Part shown: piece by piece, positions 42,192 to 52,329 of the stretch
Position numbering within the stretch: position 1 is the stretch's first letter
Layout of the letters: each line of letters opens with the position of its first letter
Translations under genes and position numbers: made by a program
The notes under the pieces: model-generated
Database searches by the model: none
Seen by the model: only the letters and a program-made list of their open reading frames with translations
What the model was told of the DNA's origin: nothing
From: Branchinecta lynchi
Lineage: Eukaryota; Arthropoda; Branchiopoda; Anostraca; Branchinectidae
Assembly (NCBI GenBank): GCA_023053575.1
Contig: JAKZAP010000021.1
Coordinates: 1,695,790 to 1,759,789, forward strand
Length of the DNA: 64,000 bases
Direction of reading: 5' to 3'

Positions 42192-42887
42192 ACTTCGGGG
42201 AAGGATTCATCCCCCAAAGATCCTCTAAGTTCTACTAGTAATGGTGAGGCAGAAGAAAAAAATGCCCGCGTTTACCTTCCGTACGTCCGCGGAGTAACCG
42301 AAAAATTGTCCAAAAGTTTGAAAAAATACAACATCCAAGTCTTCCACAGAACACAAAATACTTTGCTGTCCTACCTAAACTCCGGAAAAGATAAAGTCCC
42401 AAATCAGTACCAAAGAGGCATTTATTCAATACCTTGTGATTGCGGAAAGCGTTACGTAGGAAGGACAGAGAGAACTTTCGGAAAACGACTTGCAGAGCAT
42501 GAGCCAGAAATTGGCCACGCCCTCTCCAACGGACACCGTCATAACTATACTTTCAAATCTGCACTTGCAGAACATATTTTCGAAAACCCATCACATTCAG
42601 TATATTTTGAAAAATCCCAAATTCTTGCAACGTGCACCGGGCTCCATCAAACCATTCGAGAAGCCGTTGAGATAAAGAAAAACCGAGCAGGCATTAACCG
42701 AGATACAGGCGAGTACTCCCTACCGGAAACATGGAACGGGGTTATTAAGGGAAGAAAATTTAAGCCGCAGACCCTTATTAACAACAAAACCGAAGTCGAT
42801 CAAAATGCAGAAAAAAATATTTTCTGCCGTCGCCCCAAACGTGCAGCAAAAACAGCAGCTGTGTCAAAAATAAAATCTCAGCACTAG
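42192..42887 (+). CDS. GIY-YIG endonuclease domain of a Penelope-like element
   Basis: The frame is open back into the terminal repeat, so the real N-terminus (the reverse transcriptase) is missing and no start codon should be assigned. The text has YVRGVTEKLSKSLKKYNIQV, the region just after the Penelope RT, then GIYSIPCDCGKRYVGRTERT. This is the GIY...YVG catalytic strand with the CxC feature typical of Penelope nucleases, followed by FGKRLAEH (the catalytic-helix Arg). A further HIF and SQILATC block leads to IREAVEIKKN with the conserved Glu. In complete elements this nuclease nicks target DNA for reverse transcription. The domain looks intact from GIY to the end at TAG 42885-42887, but without RT the copy is not autonomous. 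Confidence 0.85.
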   Translation, partial: TSGKDSSPKDPLSSTSNGEAEEKNARVYLPYVRGVTEKLSKSLKKYNIQVFHRTQNTLLSYLNSGKDKVPNQYQRGIYSIPCDCGKRYVGRTERTFGKRLAEHEPEIGHALSNGHRHNYTFKSALAEHIFENPSHSVYFEKSQILATCTGLHQTIREAVEIKKNRAGINRDTGEYSLPETWNGVIKGRKFKPQTLINNKTEVDQNAEKNIFCRRPKRAAKTAAVSKIKSQH

Positions 42888-43140
42888 TTTTTCCGTGCAG
42901 TGATTATTCAAAGTAATAGATCCATGCAAGTACTCATAATAGAACGTAGAACGAGGTCATTAATAAAATATTATTTAAGTTTTCAGCCCCTTATTACAAT
43001 AAAACCGAAGTTGATCAAAATGCAGAAAAAACCCTTTCCTGTCATCGCCCCAATCGTCCAGCAAAAACAGCGCCGTTGTCAAAAATTAAATTTCAGGACT
43101 AGTTTTTTCATTCTAGTGGTATTTGAAGATAGTTTACTTT
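42768..43140 (+). repeat. Diverged tandem duplication of the ORF end
   Basis: 42768-42920 and 42984-43140 align over about 120-150 bases (ACCCTTATTA/CCCCTTATTA, ACCGAAGTYGATCAAAATGC, CGCCCCAA and a final CTAG). They are offset by 216 bases. The second copy has lost the reading frame. Confidence 0.8.
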
Positions 43141-43215
43141 AATAAGATATTTATAGTTGGTAGAAGCTTCAGTTATTTACTACAGGTTTGTTTCCTTCCC
43201 CGAAGTTGAACTAGA

Positions 43216-43300
43216 GGATTGACAGCCTGACGAGGACCCTTGCCAAGAAGGGCCGAAATATCGCTGATGAAAAATCATAGCTGACGTATCCGTTGTAAAC
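43216..43300 (+). ncRNA. Hammerhead-ribozyme-like motif (right)
   Basis: CTGACGA at 43227-43233 is followed by the stem GGACCCTT...AAGGGCC, then GAAA at 43255-43258. A hairpin GCTGATGA/TCATAGC and GTATC at 43286-43290 come next. ATAT and GTAT can pair as helix III base. Helix I would pair ACAGC with GTTGT, leaving C43291 unpaired. The core boxes are all present; activity is not shown. Confidence 0.6.
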
Positions 43301-43526
43301 ATTGTTTGAATAAATGTTTCAAAGTCAGCTTGGGCTCAAAGAATATTTATCCAGGAATTTATTTCGGGGGAGGGGGCCAGGGGGGGGGGGGTTGCCTGCG
43401 GCTCGGACAAAAAAAGACATAGATCAGAGAGAAAAGCGTATAAAAATGATTATTTGTGTATATTTCGGGGGGGGGGGGGGGGGGGGGTCAACCCCCTCCC
43501 TCCCTGGATACGGCCCTGCCGGAGAC

Positions 43527-44640
43527 CCAAATTCTAGTAAGTACATTCAGAACGGTACCCTGCAACGATAACTCACTGGTTTTGTTTGTCAGACTTGCTT
43601 TGTTTCGCTATTTCTATCCATATCATGCTTGCGAACAATATTACGAGAAGCTCCGTCGTCAGAAAAGTGGGTTGTCCCTTTTCCCTTTTTTGCTAGAAGT
43701 CAACGGGGCTGGACGAAGGCTAGGAAAAGCCAAAGCCGTGGGTAATTTTTGAAAGCAGATCATAATATTCAACTATTATGCGATACTGGAAAATTGTGCT
43801 TAAATAAGATAACGAAGGGTGATTCAGGAAGGTAGAAACGATCCAGTTGACACATTTCAAGGAAATTCCCGGATTTCATGTTTCCAAGAGTAGTGTTATT
43901 GTGATATAGGGGTTGTGTCTGATGCGGCATAGCAGAAGAATAAGGATGATAAGATTTTCACGTAACTAATTAGACTAGTAAGAATAAGACCGCTTAATGA
44001 GGCGAATGTAGAAGCTCCGAAGGACCGTATAAAAGATTCGTGGCTGTGCCAGACCAAGTAAGATTATAACACCACTAATGACTCAGAGGGGCTTGGGAAG
44101 AGGGAATGGCAGACAACTGTACCATGAGAAAAGTATTTGGAAGGGAACAAAGGGATCTGGGATCCAGCTTTGGCAAGAGGCGAAAAAACGGGAACTTTTT
44201 CTTTTCTTTATGACTCCCAAGTGTCATAACTTGATTGTGACGTGGGTTAAGAATAAAATAATAATAATTCAATTTTTTCTCATAGCACTGTGGCAAACTG
44301 GCGTTGGCATACATACATTTCTACATGCATCTAGGGTAGAGACTGCCTTAAGGTCCCATCAGTCTGGCATGTGAAAACTTACGTTACTTTTTGCGTATTT
44401 CTAAAGCAGGCGAGCAAAAAATGCATCTAAAGCAGGCGAGCAAAAAAAGCAAGAACAACTTTAAATAGTTAATTACGTTCCTAATAGATTTCCTGTCTAT
44501 GTGTATCCTCTCTAACGGCACCACGCTGGTTTTTGTATTTGCCGTGTTTGCCTCCTTCCGAGATTTATCAGGCTAAGTGCGTCGATGAGCTCAATGATCA
44601 GGAATCCCTTATCTTACGTCGACCCCTTACGCTTCCGGCT
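43527..44640. other. Continuation of the repeat seen at 1100; otherwise nothing
   Basis: 43527-43800 continues the homology to 1150-1380. Beyond it no gene or element is recognised. At 44402-44447 a 23-base phrase ending GCGAGCAAAAAA occurs twice in tandem. Confidence 0.4.
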
Positions 44641-44654
44641 GGTGTAGGGGAGCT

Positions 44655-45555
44655 CGGGGTTGACCCGGACATTAATTTTCCTTTTCTTGCTAGGCCGCCA
44701 TTTCTTAGCGGATTTACATCGTTTTTGTTGTCAAACGTGTAGAATGTCTGGGAGAATAGCTGGTAATTTTTCAGATTTTTTTCTCCATCAGGTTTTTTAG
44801 GAAACATTTTTTTCTGTTTTTCAATTTGTCCGAACCAACCCCATACCCATGGGGTTGACTCGGACAGGCCCCGGGTTGGTTCGTACATTATATTTAATGC
44901 ACTATTTTTTAATCGACTTAATTTAAACATATTAAAACGTGGAAATGGTAATATTACACCTCAAAAGAATATACAAAACTAAAAAAAAAACATATTTCAA
45001 TTGCCGAAGTTGCATTAAAATGAAAATCCCTCATTTGCACTTTCAGTTAACCTAGCAATTACAGGGGCTGGTAACTTCAAACTTATTTCAGTAAAGATTG
45101 TACAGAAAGATGATTTTAGTCCCACTGTCGCGCAGAAAGAATATATTCACGCCCCCCAGCCTATTTTCTTTCAAAACAACCTCCTTTCTTCACCAACTTT
45201 CCCCCATAAGAAACAAATTGGTTTGACCTTTTCCCAAACTGAACTTCACAAGGATGAATTCGCGTTTTTCTTCCCTCCCTGAATTATCGTAAATATTACA
45301 TTCATTAAACACAATTTGATCTTTTACTTTCTTGTAGACAATTCTACGAACTGCTTTTCTTTGGTAGTTGCTTACCCTTTTTAGCATTCATTTTTCTCGA
45401 TTTTGATAATTAATTCTGTTAACAAATAACAGGATAAGGATTCTGATAATATCTTTTGTACTTTTCGAACTCAGTTTCAGGTTTTTATGGGGTATCGGTA
45501 GGCAAAAATTGTCCGAACCAACCCCTTCAAAACTGTCCGAACCAACCCACCCTGA
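44655..45555. repeat. Region bounded by inverted GGTTGACCCGGACA-type motifs
   Basis: GGGGTTGACCCGGACATT at 44657 is inverted relative to TGTCCGAACCAACCC at 45518 and 45537. Two more copies face each other at 44827-44880 (TGTCCGAACCAACCCC and GGGGTTGACTCGGACA), forming a hairpin. A - strand frame at 45190-45387 (NYQRKAVRRIVYKKVKDQIV) is not recognised. It may be a non-autonomous transposon; no TSD is clear. Confidence 0.45.
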
Positions 45556-45569
45556 CTAAAATAACTGTA

Positions 45570-45815
45570 GGGGATGCTATATTACGTTCATTTTCTTACT
45601 GGCATTTAGCTCAAGTTGACTAGGTGTAGCGGGTGCTGTATTACATCGTTTGCCCCCGGGGTGTGCAATGACTGAGTGGAATGAATATTGTTTGATTGTT
45701 AGTATACTGGGGAAGCGCGCAGAGAGAAGTGTAAATGTTTTGTTGAAATAAGATTTAATAAACTGGAATAATCCAATAGTTTTGGTGACAAACCAGCGCA
45801 GTGGTGTCAGAAGTG
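45570..45815 (+). mobile_element. Possible LTR end with tRNA-Leu-type primer-binding site
   Basis: An AT-rich stretch with AATAAA at about 45757 leads to TGGTGTCAGAAGTG at 45802-45815, the sequence complementary to the 3' end of animal tRNA-Leu. Many invertebrate LTR elements use it as the minus-strand primer site. Two related starts, TGTAGGGGATGCT and TGTAGCGGGTGCTG (45570, 45627), could be LTR 5' ends. No gag or pol coding is recognised downstream. Described as an old retrotransposon remnant only. Confidence 0.4.
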
Positions 45816-46687
45816 TACAATCTTAAGGAAAAAGGTTGTTTAAAGTGAACGAATTCGCGGTCCCAGATTCCGTGAATTTTGTTTAAAGATTACGTGAGAT
45901 TATTGAGACGGGAAAAAGTGACTTTTGGATACAGCAAGCAGAATTTGGATTAGAGACCTGATCTACCTTCGTTGCGTCACCGAGTCTTCACCGTTTTCAT
46001 CATCAGAGTAAGATTTTGCGTAACCTTTTCTAGACAATAGCGGTTCGATCTGTGATTTTTCCTGGACAATTTAACTTTTATTTGGAATTACCACAAACAA
46101 TTTGGGTTTTTGGAAGATTAAGTTAAAGTTTCGGAAAATTTTTGTAAAATCAAATCGAGTTTCCTTAAAGGACCAGTGACAGAATCACATTTTTGTCCCA
46201 AGAAGTGTGTTCCGTTAAAGGCTCGTTGACATTTTCCCCAAAATTCGAAACAAGTTCTGAGCCTTGGATTTGGGCTCCTTAAAGGACAAGTGACATTTTC
46301 TTGGTTTGAGACAGTATCGGTTTTTCGTAGAAAAATCGACCCCAGTGTACTCGTGGTCGTGTTCAGACAGGCGATTCCGTGTCGCAAAAATAGACGAATA
46401 GTCATCGAGGCTATTTGTGGGATTTCCGAATTCCGTGTGCGAGTACTTCCGAGTATTTGTGTTGTTTTACAATTCCTATTGCGCAGTGAACAATCCCTGA
46501 AGCAAGAGTCGTGACTACACTCTTGTTTGTGCCAGGTTGTTCCAGTGGCCGTGCCACAGCCCTGAATATTTGTGATGAACAGTTTTCATTGAGGGAAGCT
46601 GCCAATCCATCGTCACATCATATTCGTTCCCCGTTATTGGTCTACCATTACCAATTTAGCACAGTGGCTCTTGTCATTCTAGCGTTT
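45816..46687. other. Possible retroelement leader; no gene
   Basis: Repeated phrases such as CCTTAAAGGACMAGTGACA (about 46154, 46271) and CGTTAAAGGCTCGTTGACATTTTCC (46213) form three or four loose units of about 58 bases. No protein domain is recognised. Confidence 0.4.
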
Positions 46688-46885
46688 GTGCTTTTCAGCA
46701 CGAGATTTGTGACTTATGTCATATTTAAGCGTGTGCTTTTCAGCATTTGCCTGTGATTTTTATCACATCTACATGTGTGCTTTTCGGCACTGAAAGGTGA
46801 CTTAGGTCGCATCCAAGTTTATGCTTTTCAGCATACACAGGTGATTTTCATCACATCCAAGTTTGTGCTTTTCAGCATACCATAT
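46688..46885 (+). repeat. 44-bp tandem array, two mini-hairpins per unit
   Basis: Units start at 46688, 46733, 46777, 46821 and 46865 (spacing 45, 44, 44, 44). Each has TGCTTTTCAGCA, a 4-bp-stem palindrome, and most follow it with GTGATTTTCATCAC or a compensated variant such as GTGACTTATGTCAT and GTGACTTAGGTCGC. The last unit is partial. No ORF is implied. Confidence 0.9.
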
Positions 46886-47507
46886 AGGGACTCAACACTG
46901 TAAAGTAAAATACCCCTCTTTTTGTGAAATACGTTGCAAATGACACGGATTCCGTTTGCCCAGCGTTACTTTCTAAGCTTTAGAAAAGGCACACATCGTC
47001 AGATCAGGTTGAAAGATAGTGGACTGTGGGGGTAGTTGTAAGAGTAAAGGCGACGTAATACATATACCGCTAGAAAAGGAAATTTATTTTCGTTCGATTT
47101 TGCAACTGGAAAACTCTTCAAACAAAAACGTCACCCTGGTCTTTTTTTCTCACGAACTTTCGTCGCCGAATTCTACGATATGGTCATGAAGGCTCAAAAT
47201 GACTCCTTTTCGACTTAATTGAAGGTCTAAAAAAAAATTAAAAAATCTGCCCACTTCAACGTTTTTACAAAAAGAGTTTCAGCTTGATGGCTAGTTTGTA
47301 ACATTTTCTGTGAAATGTTTTTGTAAATGAAACTGTTTTGAGAACTGTATTAAGATCCGTTGAACAAAGTATAGGTTCCAAAAACGTTTCTGCAATAAAC
47401 GTTTATGGAGCTTGAACCCCGAGTTCGAACTTTTTGCGGAGGCTATGTATTCGTCAATTCAGTTTCAGAAAACCCTACAATCGGAAACTACAATCGGAAA
47501 ATTATGT
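46886..47507. other. No recognised feature
   Basis: AT-rich, no gene or element boundary recognised. A block AAACAAAAACGTCACC near 47120 recurs around 17590. Confidence 0.4.
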
Positions 47508-47515
47508 GTCTCGAT

Positions 47516-47752
47516 CAGAGGCATTACCAGCCAAAATATTTCGGGGAAGGGGGAAGGCAATTACCGACTGGCTGGTCGTTTCACCGACTTTTTTAGCAGA
47601 GATACCGACAGTTTTTAAGAATAATGCATGTTTTGACGAAAAATCGACTGTTTTGAAGACTGAAAACTTTGTTTTTGTATTGACTGTATCCGTTTGACTA
47701 TTTCCACAAATTGAATAGACAACCTCCCCACCCCCCATTCGTGGTGCCCCTA
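47516..47752 (+). mobile_element. hAT-like MITE, family M1, copy 4
   Basis: CAGAGGCATTACCAGCC...GTGGTGCCCCTA with a perfect 8-bp TSD, GTCTCGAT, at 47508-47515 and 47753-47760. It is shorter (237 bp) and lacks the long G-run, but has the ACCGACTGGCTGGTCG and AAAAATCGACTG blocks. Confidence 0.85.
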
Positions 47753-48038
47753 GTCTCGATTCTTGTTCTTGTTATCGCTTTGCTTTTCACCTTTACAACA
47801 TCACTTTGATATCCATGTTTTATTGGGTTCTGGGGTAAATAGATAAAATTCATGAGGTAAAAGCCAAGAAAAGAGCGTAGCTTGGTCGACAACCAAGGTC
47901 ATTCAACAGGAAATAATTTATATATAATTTAGGGAAACATAAAAACCGTGAAAAACGGTCGAAGTGATCAAACTTTTCCGAAAACAGAAAAGGGCATACA
48001 CGAAATAACTTAACACTGTGAGATACGCTACTTCCTAA

Positions 48039-48452
48039 AAATGTGTTCTCGCCGTTCCCCGAGGACTTCTCGGGGAATCGAAGGAAACGGCGAGAATAGA
48101 GGGAGTCACTCCACGCGGACTCCGTTTAGGAAAACAACGAGAACACGGAGAACGCTTCTAAAATGGATTTTGTTCGAAAAAAAGAATGTGCAGTTGACGA
48201 AATTACTAGATCCACTTTATTTTGGGATTTGTTTATTCTGATTCTTTTTAATTAATTTTACATTGCACAAACACTGGCAAAAATTGATTCCCCTCCGAAT
48301 ATGAAAGGGAGTCCTTTTTGACGATGGTGATGATAATCAGAGCATTCCCCGCCCGTGGGGACTCGGGAGAATAGTGGGAGTGGTTCCCCGGGACAAACAA
48401 AAACGCGGCTACTCCTTAAGCGGATACCTCAGGGAACGTCGAGAACACGCCT
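48039..48452 (+). mobile_element. MITE family M3, copy 2 (TAA TSD)
   Basis: TIRs near TGTTCTCGCCGTTCCCCGAG and GGGAACGTCGAGAACACGCC; TAA at 48036-48038 and 48453-48455. It aligns with 23441-23778 but carries about 75 extra bases (around 48322-48397) rich in CCCGG. Confidence 0.8.
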
Positions 48453-48879
48453 TAAGTGATGGCGTTTGTGAACATGCAATTGGCTGGAAAAGGTATCCTA
48501 ACTTTTTTTTGTATCGTACGATTACATTTTTCGCATAGGTGTTTGAAAAGATATTACAGCTTAAAGTCTTCAAACTCTTATTACAAAAGCGAATTATGCT
48601 TTCTATTGGTTGGTTTTGCATAAAGCGTCATAGCCAATCAAAAGTAGAAAAGACTAATTTTTTCTTTAAAAAAGCAATTAATAACTTACTTTCACAACTC
48701 TGTTAGAAAAATATTATTGAACTAGTTGGCAACATTTCTACCATTAACAGGCTCATAATTGTCATCATACGCCGATAAGTATCTGTTAACTCGGGAATCT
48801 AAATAAAAAGTCCTTCCGCTGTTAAACTCATTTTGTTAGCTCCCTTCCATGAAAGAAAATTCCGTTTTCTTCTTGTTTG

Positions 48880-50215
48880 TCGTGCCATCTTTCAAACTGA
48901 AAAGTGCACGAATTGTGACTCATCACTATGGAGGAGTCACATCATTATATAAATTTGTTGAAAAAGACAAAGATGTTATGGAGTTCTGCCAGAGTAAGTA
49001 AATAATTTATTTTCTGTTTTTGTTTTCTTTGTTAGCCTGTCTCAGACCAACTGAATGCTCATAAGCTACAATGCTATTTGCATAAGCTTAGTGAAGAAAT
49101 GATTTCTTAATTCCCTTAATTAATTTCTTTTGATAATTCTGTGAATAATTTCTGAACTCTTGTCTAATACCAATCTAATTTAATACCAATTAGTTTAACT
49201 TTCACCTGACTAACTTCAACTAACTTACCTGACCAAACCCAGCAAATCAGCATTAGAACTTCAGCATTAGAGCATAGTCTGGTGAATGCTATGCTATGTC
49301 ATCTGAAAGGTTGAGGTGTAAATACTGTGGTTATAAATTCTACAATGAGTTGTTTCTTGAGTAACATTAGGCGATAGATGTTTCCTTCATGTGGAGATTG
49401 ATCGAGATACGCTTTTCTGCCTTTTTTTTTGTCAGAAAATATTTTGTATAGTAGTTTTGTGAGTCAAGTTTGGATGTCCACATCCAGTTGGTTCATCCTT
49501 CTGATACTGTGAATCCCCCATTGTCTTGTCCTGGTCTTGTCTTGGGGTTTTTAATCCTACTTCATCTTCTGACACTGCATCCCTTCCTGAACCTTTACCT
49601 ATCCCTCAGCCTCCCATACCATCTCAATTCCCAATTTTTGTTGTTGATGATACTGATATTGGAGAAAATGTTTGTTACTATTTTCCTGGTGTGACAGTTG
49701 AGCGGGAAGAAGCGAAGCTTTTCCTTAAGTAAGTAATTTATTTATGACCCACAATTTTGAAAAGGCAGAGTAAATGAAGAAAATAAACAAAATAAACAAA
49801 ACAGAAACACGCAGAAAAAAGATAGGCTACTTAATTTTTAATCTTCGGTCAGGAAGCAGTGGACGACTTTGTGCGCTGGTTGGGCCCTGTTGTCCATGAT
49901 TTTATGACATAATTTCGTTAAGTGGAGCAGGTGCTTCGCATCTTTAAAATAACATGATCTCATCTTTTTAATCTTCAGTATTAAGCTTCAATATCTCCAC
50001 ACAGTCAGTAAGAAGGCTTCTGATGAAATTATTGCTGGAATTCAGAAACTTCAACCTTTATGTCAAGCACATTGTTCTGGTTTGCATTTGGTTCACATTT
50101 GTTCTGGACCCAGAAGTTTATGTTTATGTTCCATTTGAGAGGCTGGACTCAAAGGATAAGAGAATTGTTTTTTACTCTTGTAACCTACATCTCCCAACAG
50201 TATGACCATATTGCT
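48880..50215 (+). pseudogene. Broken C2H2-type protein gene, interrupted by a LINE
   Basis: Separate frames hold finger pieces: KCTNCDSSLWRSHII (48900), RCKYCGYKFYNELFLE then a stop (49325) and CESSLDVHIQLVHP (49455). An open stretch follows: SQFPIFVVDDTDIG to FPGVTVEREEAKLFLK (to 49732). A fragment of LINE L-A is inserted at about 49728-49978. After it the text resumes as KLQYLHTVSKKASDEIIAGI, which would follow on naturally from KLFLK. Frameshifts and stops make it a pseudogene. A family of C2H2 proteins with an 'FLLkLke.h.ltq.a.d.iv.gi' block is known in aquatic animals and would fit. This is inference. Confidence 0.45.
49728..49978 (-). mobile_element. LINE family L-A 3' fragment, copy c
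   Basis: TAAGTAAGTAATTTATTTATGACCC begins the - strand 3' end. The body matches 18104-18420 (AGGAAGCAGTGGA, TTGTGCGCTGGTTG, ATGACATAATTTCG) with a deletion of about 90 bases. The apparent donor-like GTAAGT here is the LINE tail, not a splice site. Confidence 0.75.
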
Positions 50216-51017
50216 TTACAAAAGAGTTTTTTCAAGTGGAAAGGAAGAAATAAGAGAATGCTGTGGGTACAGAGTATAATTACATGAAAATCTGAATGCT
50301 ATGATGGGAGATCCTGAAATATTATCCTGGTAGTTTCAAGGAAAGAAGTACAAGGTTTCAAATACTGTCAGTTATACTGATGCTCCTTCTAATAAGAATT
50401 TGTGTTGTGTTGCGTGAAGTTGTGCTCTCTAGTTTGTCGTTGGTAAGTCTCAAGTTATCAATTCGCCTTATTCTGGCTCAGCATTCAAAGTGGACTAGAT
50501 TCTGTTAGTCCCCCATTGTCTCAAAATCAACACAATCAACACTTATGTGTGTCTATAGACATACTTATAAGTCCGGTCTATAGGGTAATGGGTAATTTAC
50601 ATTTTCTATAGTACCTGCAGGGAGCAGATTCCAGATTTTCTACTCGTCAACCTGAGAGCTATTTTACTATGTCGGTCAGATGTGCTGATGGTGAGACATA
50701 GGGGGAATAATAGAAACTAGTCCGCTTGGAAGTGGAAGTACTTACTGTGATTTTTTTTCTTGTTGTTTTATTTGTGCCATGATTTTAACTCGATGTGATT
50801 TACTATGATTTGTTTCCCTTTCCAAAACCAATTTGACCTCAATCTTTATGCTTATAAGCTTACTGTCATTATTTTCTTGATGAGTTATTTCGAAGATTAC
50901 TGTGACTGTTTTCTTGATGCCTTATTTACGAGTTTCCAAAGCGTCCAAAGTTATATGTAATTATTAAAATCCATGGTTTCTTGAATAGCTCAGTTCTTAT
51001 GTCACTCGCTGCTTTGC
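50216..51017. other. No recognised gene
   Basis: AT-rich; no terminal repeats, domains or splice-bounded ORFs recognised. Confidence 0.4.
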
Positions 51018-52329
51018 TCAAGTGCCATATACAGATCACTTTTCGTTCTGTCGGTTCTCTGTTCTCGAGTTAGGGTACATCCAGAAAGTTAGGACGATGA
51101 AACTTGGCAGACATATAAGGAACCCAACCAAACTAACTTGGAAATAGTCACTTCCCCAATCCGACCACCGAGGGGGGAATGGAGGGATGGAGAATCCGGA
51201 ATGTTGAGGCATCTATAACTTTCGAACGGGTTATAGGATCTTAATGAAACTTTACATTAACAATCTCGTGTCTCAGATCTCCCACTTCGAGTCCTGAACG
51301 GATCCGATGAATGTGGGGGGGGGGGGAAGTCGGAGGGGAGGGGCTTGAGATGATTGGCTTAAAATAGTCAGTTTCCCAATCTGACCATCGTGGGGAGGGG
51401 GGGGTGGAGAATCCGGAGTCTTGAGGCATGTATAACTTTCGAAGGGGTGATCCGATCTGTATGAAACTTGATATTTGGAAAAGCCTCGTATCTCAAATCT
51501 CCGAGATCAGTTCCGACCAGATCCCATGAATGTGAGGTGTGGGTGGTTAGAGGGAAGAATCGGAAATCTTGTGACACCCTTAGAGTGGAGCGATGAAACT
51601 TGGCGGGAAGAGCAAGCACAAGCCATAGATACGTCACAGTACCGGACCAGATTCGGGCACCTTTGGGGGAGTTGTAGGGGGTGTGGGTCCGAAATTCCGG
51701 TCACCGCGAGTTCTTCCAGATCCGCAAGGACGATGAAACTCGACTTTGAACATCAGAGACTTAACAAGATTGGCTTAGAAATTGTCATTTCTCAGATTCG
51801 ACCATCCCTTGAAGTACTATTAAAGCAAAATATACTTTTTCATGATCCCCATTAGCCCATGATCGTTTATGCCTCAAGGATTTTGCTAAGAAATGCAACC
51901 CTTAAATTACATATCTTACCAAAAAGTAAAAAAAACACTTTTGACCAAAAGATATAATTATATTCGTGATCCCCAAGGGCCCATGATCCGTTTTGCCTCA
52001 AGGGTTTTGTGATTTCTTTAAAGTAAAAACAGTTATTTTGAGCAAAATACATATTTTCACGATTTCGATGAGCTTATCATCATTTGTGCAAGAGTGTTCG
52101 TTACGGATGAATGTTCTAGCGCCCTTAAAGTGAGTATCATCACAGCCAAATGCATAAATAGAATAGTTTTTAAGAACGATCCATTCTCACGATTTCAAAG
52201 GACCCATGATCATTCTTATCTCAAGGGGTTTGCTTACAAATGAACACAACTAACGCACGAATTGGCAAATTCCTATTTTCGTCCTCTGATACAGCGTTGC
52301 AAGTGCCATATGAGCTTCTAGCTCTTGTC
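51018..52329 (-). repeat. R1 modular repeat element, copy e
   Basis: TCAAGTGCCATATACAGATCAC at one end and CAAGTGCCATATGAGCTTCTAGCTCTTG at the other. Modules are in the inverse orientation (GATGAAACTTGGCAG, TTCGAACGGGTTATAGGATC). The distal 500 bases contain the CATGATCATTCTTATCTCAAG type. No ORF. Confidence 0.85.

Larger units (their letters stand above)
42087..43350 (+). mobile_element. Penelope-like element, 5'-truncated, with inverted ends
   Basis: It is flanked by a perfect 14-bp TSD, CCAGGAATTTATTT, at 42073-42086 and 43351-43364. The left 90 bases and the right 140 bases are inverted copies of one terminal repeat. Between them is a GIY-YIG ORF but no reverse transcriptase. The element thus retains the C-terminal part only. 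A partial duplication of the ORF end follows the stop codon. Confidence 0.85.
42062..43518 (+). mobile_element. hAT-like MITE holding a Penelope-like element
   Basis: It starts CAGGCCCGTAACCAGG and ends CCTGGATACGGCCCTG, imperfect TIRs. A perfect 8-bp TSD, CCGGAGAC, lies at 42054-42061 and 43519-43526. Without the nested insertion it would be about 180 bp, including the G-runs at 43381 and 43468. The paralogue near 1140-1160 has the corresponding site without the MITE. Confidence 0.85.

Noticed and set aside
49728..49740. Splice donor TAAGTAAGT after KLFLK
   Set aside because: The bases are the (TAAG)n tail of an inserted LINE, as seen in the copies at 18104 and 57078.
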